From Rhodospirillaceae bacterium CCH5-H10 (lineage in GTDB: Bacteria; Pseudomonadota; Alphaproteobacteria; Reyranellales; Reyranellaceae), in assembly GCA_001557035.1 (NCBI GenBank), contig LSKJ01000185.1, positions 1 through 27,147 on the forward strand: a DNA stretch of 27,147 nt, in the 5' to 3' direction. Shown here piece after piece: positions 24,000 through 27,147 of this stretch. The position numbers were made by a program, and so were the translations under genes. Position 1 is the stretch's first letter. The number at the start of each line of letters is the position of its first letter. The notes under the pieces are model-generated. The model did no database searches, had not been told where the DNA came from, and saw only the letters and a list, made by a program, of their open reading frames with translations.

Positions 24000-25016
24000 C
24001 TACTGCGTGGCAAGCTTGAAGACCCGACACGCATTCGTCTCGTAGATCTTCTTCCGCTCCTCCTCCGTGACGTTCGCGCCGTCCATGAAGCGTACGGCTT
24101 CGGCATCGTCCTCATAGGGGAAGTCGGCGGCGAAGAGGATGCGCTCGACGCCCACTTCGTCGAGCGAGAGGCGCAGCGCCGGCATCGAGGTCACGCCGGA
24201 CGTCGTGATCACGAAGTTGTCGAGGAAATACTCGCTGGGCAGCCGTTCGAGCCTCCCGCAGGCGCCGATCTTCACCTCGAGACGGTAGCGGTTGTCGATG
24301 CGCTGCAGCCAGAAGGGCAGCCCCTCGCCCATGTGGCCGAGCACGATCCGGAGCTTCGGAAACCTGTCGAAAGTGCCTGACATGATGAGACGCATCGCAT
24401 GGAGCCCGGTCTCGGCGGCGAAGCCCCAGCCGGCGAACCACAGCGCGTAGTCGAGATAGGGTGCGACCCACGAGGCCGCGGGCTCGCGCGGATGGAGGTA
24501 GATCGGCAGGTCGTCCGCCTGCGCGGCCTCGAGGATCGGCCGGTACTTGGGCGCGTCGAGATACTCGCCCCTGGTGTGTGAGTTCACGATGATCCCGCAG
24601 AGGCCGAGCTTCGGCGCCCGCTCGATCTCCCTTGCCGCCGCAACGGGATCCTGCGGCGCGATGGCGCAAAGGCCAGCGAAGCGCGTCGGGTGGGCCTTCA
24701 CCGCGGCCGCCAGCGCATCGTTCGACTCTGCCGCGAGCCGGGTCGCAAGCGCCGTCTCGAACACCTGCACGCCCGGCGAGGTGAGCGAGAGGACCTGCAT
24801 GTCGATGCCGATCGCGTCCATGTGCGCGATGCGGTCCGCGCCGATGTCGAGCAGCCGGTCGTCCAGCGGCTTGTTGGCCGGCGTCTGCGCCAGGATCGAC
24901 TCGCCCATCTTGGCGAAGCCGGGCTCGGCATCGGGACTTGCCAGCACCTTTTGCCATTCCGCCATGATCTCGGGCGTCACGAAAGCTTCTTCGACCGCGA
25001 TACGCCGAATCGTCAT
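24000..25016 (-). CDS. Amidohydrolase-2 family protein, decarboxylase-like
   Basis: A 338-residue TIM-barrel of the amidohydrolase_2 (ACMSD/gamma-resorcylate decarboxylase) family. Expected metal ligands and acid/base residues are visible: Glu9-Glu10 in the N-terminal VEEAF, His175 (PIYLHP), His228 in HMGEG and Asp298 in AADFPYE. The HMGEGLPFWLQRID motif is typical of gamma-resorcylate decarboxylase-like members, so decarboxylation of an aromatic or hydroxy acid is more likely than hydrolysis. ATG 25016 has GGGAG eight bases upstream. It is divergent from the sulfatase. The substrate cannot be told. Confidence 0.9.
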   Translation of the reverse strand: MTIRRIAVEEAFVTPEIMAEWQKVLASPDAEPGFAKMGESILAQTPANKPLDDRLLDIGADRIAHMDAIGIDMQVLSLTSPGVQVFETALATRLAAESNDALAAAVKAHPTRFAGLCAIAPQDPVAAAREIERAPKLGLCGIIVNSHTRGEYLDAPKYRPILEAAQADDLPIYLHPREPAASWVAPYLDYALWFAGWGFAAETGLHAMRLIMSGTFDRFPKLRIVLGHMGEGLPFWLQRIDNRYRLEVKIGACGRLERLPSEYFLDNFVITTSGVTSMPALRLSLDEVGVERILFAADFPYEDDAEAVRFMDGANVTEEERKKIYETNACRVFKLATQ

Positions 25017-25090
25017 GCTTGAACTCCCTGACATTCCAAATGGCCGTCGGCCCGCCTAATATGAAGAGAGGTGGTTCAGGAGCAAGCAGG

Positions 25091-26881
25091 ATGACGAAGC
25101 CCGAAGACGAGTCATCGAATCCGTCGCGGCGCTCGGCGATGACATCGGGCGCGGCGCTGCTCGGCTCGACTTTACTGGCCGGCGGGATCGCGCAGGCACA
25201 GGCACCGGCGCCATCGCCCACGCCCGCCAACTCGGCGATGCCATCGGGCTACAACATCCTGTTCGTGCTGGTCGACCAGGAGCATTTCTTCCCGCAATGG
25301 CCGTTCCCGGTTCCGGCGCGCGAGGCCATCAAGAAGAAGGCCGTCACCTTCCTCAATCACCAGGCGGCTTCCTGCGTCTGCTCATCGGCGCGCTCCGTCG
25401 TCTATACCGGCCAGCACATCCAGCAGACCGGCATCGCCGACAATCTCAACTACATCTGGCAGCGCGATCTCTCGACGAAGATCAGGACGGTCGGCCATCG
25501 CCTCGCCGAGCTGGGCTATCACGCCGCCTATCAGGGCAAGTGGCATCTCTCGGCGACGATGGATCTCAACGACAGGCCGGTCGATGCGCCGCTGCTCGAC
25601 TATCGCAAGACCATGCAGTCCTACGGCTTCCAGGATTTCTTCGGCGTCGGCGACCTGATCGACGGCACGCTGGGCGGCTACAAGTACGACGACGGCACGC
25701 TCGCGACGGCGGTCACGTGGCTGCGCACCGAGGCGCAGACGCTGCGCACGAAGGGCCAGCCCTGGTACCTCGCCGTCAATCTCGTGAACCCGCACGACAC
25801 GATGTACTTCGACTCCGACACCGGAAACGAAAACATCCAGGGCAAGCGCCATGCGCTCCCCATCGCCCGCGCACCGGACGACGAACTCTATCGCGCGACT
25901 TGGGACGGCGTCCCGCTACCCGCCAGCCGGCACCAGCCGTTCGACGCGCCGGGACGGCCGATCGCGCATCGCTACTACCAGCAATCGATCGACCTGCTGG
26001 TCGGGCAATGGCCCGATGAGGACCGGCGGTGGCGCGACCTGCGCAACTATTACTTCAACGCCATCCGCGACTGCGACCAGAAGGTGGAGCGGCTGATGAA
26101 GGCGCTCGATGACAATGGCATGGCGCAGAATACCATCGTCGTCTTCACCGCCGATCATGGCGAGCTGGGCGGCAGCCACCAGATGCGCGGCAAGGGCACC
26201 AACACCTACCGCGAGCAGAACCACCTGCCGCTGATGATCGTCCATCCCGCCCTTGCGGGCGGCAGGCAATGCCGGGCGCTGACCTCGCAGCTCGATCTCA
26301 CGCCCACGATCCTCGCTCTCACGGGCAAGGAGGGCGCAGCCGTCGCCCGCGCGGCCGAGGGCCTGCGCGGCAAGGACTTCTCCGCACTGTTGCGCAATCC
26401 GGACGCCGCGAACGAGAAGGCGGTGCGGCCGGCCACCCTCTTCAACTTCGACATGCTGTCCTACTCGGATCCGAAGTGGGCGGCGATGACCATCGACATG
26501 CGCGCCTTCAGGACCAAGCCGCCGGAGCAGCAACAGGCCATGCTGGCGGCACACCCGCCGGATTTCCGCAACCGCACCGCCATCCGCAGCGTCTTCGACG
26601 GCCGCTATCGCTTCTCGCGCTATTTCTCGCCGGTCCAGTTCAACACGCCGAAGACGATGGAAGAGCTGCTCGCGAAGAACGATCTCGAAGTCTACGACCT
26701 GCAGACCGATCCCGGAGAAATGACCAACCTGGCGCTCGACCCGAAGAAGAACGGCGAGCTGATCCTGGCGTTGAACCAGACGACGAACGAGCGCATCGCC
26801 GACGAGGTGGGCGTGGACGACGGTTCGTCCCTCCCGATCCGGGACGGGAAGTGGAAGTTTCCGCCTCTCGATGAACGTTAA
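25091..26881 (+). CDS. Sulfatase, Tat-exported
   Basis: A 596-residue arylsulfatase/choline-sulfatase-type alkaline-phosphatase-superfamily enzyme that hydrolyses sulfate esters. The FGly motif CSSAR (97-101, C-x-S-x-R) gives Cys97 for conversion to formylglycine, which needs a formylglycine-generating enzyme not in this window. Further metal-site motifs: FVLVDQEH (58-65) and FTADHGELGG. The N-terminus has a Tat-like signal (PSRRSAMTSGAALLGSTLLA then AGGIAQAQA), so it acts in the periplasm. ATG 25091 follows a GGAG about ten bases upstream. The last three coding triplets and the stop are within the left arm of a perfect 20-bp hairpin. It is divergent from the amidohydrolase; a shared substrate is possible. 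Confidence 0.92.
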   Translation: MTKPEDESSNPSRRSAMTSGAALLGSTLLAGGIAQAQAPAPSPTPANSAMPSGYNILFVLVDQEHFFPQWPFPVPAREAIKKKAVTFLNHQAASCVCSSARSVVYTGQHIQQTGIADNLNYIWQRDLSTKIRTVGHRLAELGYHAAYQGKWHLSATMDLNDRPVDAPLLDYRKTMQSYGFQDFFGVGDLIDGTLGGYKYDDGTLATAVTWLRTEAQTLRTKGQPWYLAVNLVNPHDTMYFDSDTGNENIQGKRHALPIARAPDDELYRATWDGVPLPASRHQPFDAPGRPIAHRYYQQSIDLLVGQWPDEDRRWRDLRNYYFNAIRDCDQKVERLMKALDDNGMAQNTIVVFTADHGELGGSHQMRGKGTNTYREQNHLPLMIVHPALAGGRQCRALTSQLDLTPTILALTGKEGAAVARAAEGLRGKDFSALLRNPDAANEKAVRPATLFNFDMLSYSDPKWAAMTIDMRAFRTKPPEQQQAMLAAHPPDFRNRTAIRSVFDGRYRFSRYFSPVQFNTPKTMEELLAKNDLEVYDLQTDPGEMTNLALDPKKNGELILALNQTTNERIADEVGVDDGSSLPIRDGKWKFPPLDER

Positions 26882-26911
26882 GCCAAGCAAAGCTTGGCTT
26901 AACGTTCATCG
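26869..26911 (+). terminator. Perfect 20-bp hairpin overlapping the sulfatase stop
   Basis: Arms 26869-26888 and 26892-26911 are exact inverse complements around AAA. The stop codon TAA (26879-26881) is inside the left arm. No T-run follows, so it may stabilise the message or block downstream reading rather than terminate. It may be part of the repeat array just downstream. Confidence 0.6.
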
Positions 26912-26916
26912 GAAAA

Positions 26917-27049
26917 GCGTCAGGACATTGCGCAGCAATGTCCGGGAGCGCCGCCCGGTGGCGCCACGCGCTCAAAGTCTTGAGGGAAACCTGCAGAAAA
27001 GCGAACCATACACCGCTCCCGGACATTGCCTTCGGCAATGTCCTGACGC
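26917..27049. repeat. Nested REP array, copies 2 and 3 in inverted orientation
   Basis: Copy 2 has arms 26923-26931 and 26935-26943; copy 3 has arms 27021-27029 and 27035-27043, with loops GCA and CTTCG. Flanking bases extend the match: GCGTCA ... GGGAGCG (26917-26950) is the inverse of CGCTCCC ... TGACGC (27014-27049). So two palindromes face each other as an outer inverted repeat of about 35 nt arms. This is the layout of paired REP/BIME-like elements. Confidence 0.8.
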
Positions 27050-27056
27050 TCACCGT

Positions 27057-27089
27057 CTTAGAAGTCCAGGCTTCGCTCGGCCTTCTAAG
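27057..27089. terminator. Hairpin between the convergent genes (CTTAGAAG ... CTTCTAAG)
   Basis: Eight-bp perfect outer stem (27057-27064 with 27082-27089), plus two further G-C pairs after a mismatch. The right arm contains the stop codon of the partial gene at the right edge. It could serve as a weak bidirectional terminator. Confidence 0.45.
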
Positions 27090-27147
27090 CCGTCCGTTCG
27101 AACGTGCCCGTGAGCGCGGCCTTGGCCAGCGTGTTGAAGTGCAGCTG
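27085..27147 (-). CDS. C-terminal 20 residues of an unidentified protein (truncated by window edge)
   Basis: The minus-strand frame QLHFNTLAKAALTGTFERTA then TAG runs out of the window. The core-like GC and codon use support a real gene. Too short to assign. Confidence 0.45.
   Translation of the reverse strand, partial: QLHFNTLAKAALTGTFERTA

Noticed and set aside
1..27147. CRISPR arrays, tRNA/rRNA genes, transposases and integrases
   Set aside because: No regular repeat-spacer pattern, no cloverleaf or rRNA-like stretch, and no DDE or tyrosine/serine recombinase motif was found in the translations.

Overview
The backbone of this window is GC-rich, with strong G/C bias at third codon positions. 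It carries genes typical of soil or environmental Alphaproteobacteria: a YcjX/YcjF pair, an H-NS/HvrA-like protein, an OprD-type porin, a Tat-exported sulfatase and remnants of a Bug/TctC-like receptor. A Reyranella- or Rhodospirillales/Hyphomicrobiales-like genome is my inference from gene content; there is no rRNA marker to confirm it.

Two stretches of visibly lower GC interrupt the backbone and look like acquired defence islands. Island A (about 250-4010) follows a gene whose 3' part seems replaced. It holds three minus-strand genes: a ParB/Srx-type DNA-binding protein, an unknown 318-aa protein overlapping it by ATGA, and a C5-cytosine DNA methyltransferase. I read this as a possible restriction-modification-like unit. 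Island B (about 13860-17350) is the highlight. It is a retron of the Ec86 (type II-A) kind: a stand-alone nucleoside-deoxyribosyltransferase-like (NDT) effector, then one 494-codon reading frame joining a winged-helix-like domain to a retron reverse transcriptase. Between those two domains, inside the same open frame, lies a near-textbook msr-msd: 11-nt a1/a2 inverted repeats (14864-14874 and 15037-15047) enclosing a perfect 24-bp stem (14938-14961 with 14973-14996). Two small genes follow, a DUF4365/PD-(D/E)XK-like protein and an overlapping gene of possible RelE/barnase-like fold. After them come decayed gene remnants.

The core regions read as follows. 4024-6326: ycjF and ycjX (minus). 6725-7024: cold-shock gene with a strong terminator. 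7031-8555: divergent transglutaminase-like gene and single-TM protein. 8610-9227: RelE-type toxin with XRE antitoxin, toxin first. 9307-11277: two unknown proteins and a METTL25-like methyltransferase (plus). 11456-13751: H-NS-like protein, HpcH/HpaI aldolase and D-2-hydroxyacid dehydrogenase (minus). 18203-20254: Tyr/Pro-rich lipoprotein, then an AraC-family regulator and a DUF1254/DUF1214 gene that have both lost their 5' ends at one junction near 19600. 20273-22375: patatin-like lipase and a lipoprotein (minus). 22587-26881: OprD-like porin, amidohydrolase and sulfatase. The right edge carries the last 20 codons of a minus-strand gene.

Several palindromic intergenic repeats are present. 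One motif, GGACATTGC-loop-GCAATGTCC, occurs three times (22504, 26923, 27021), the last two as nested inverted copies. No tRNA, rRNA, CRISPR array, transposase or integrase was seen.
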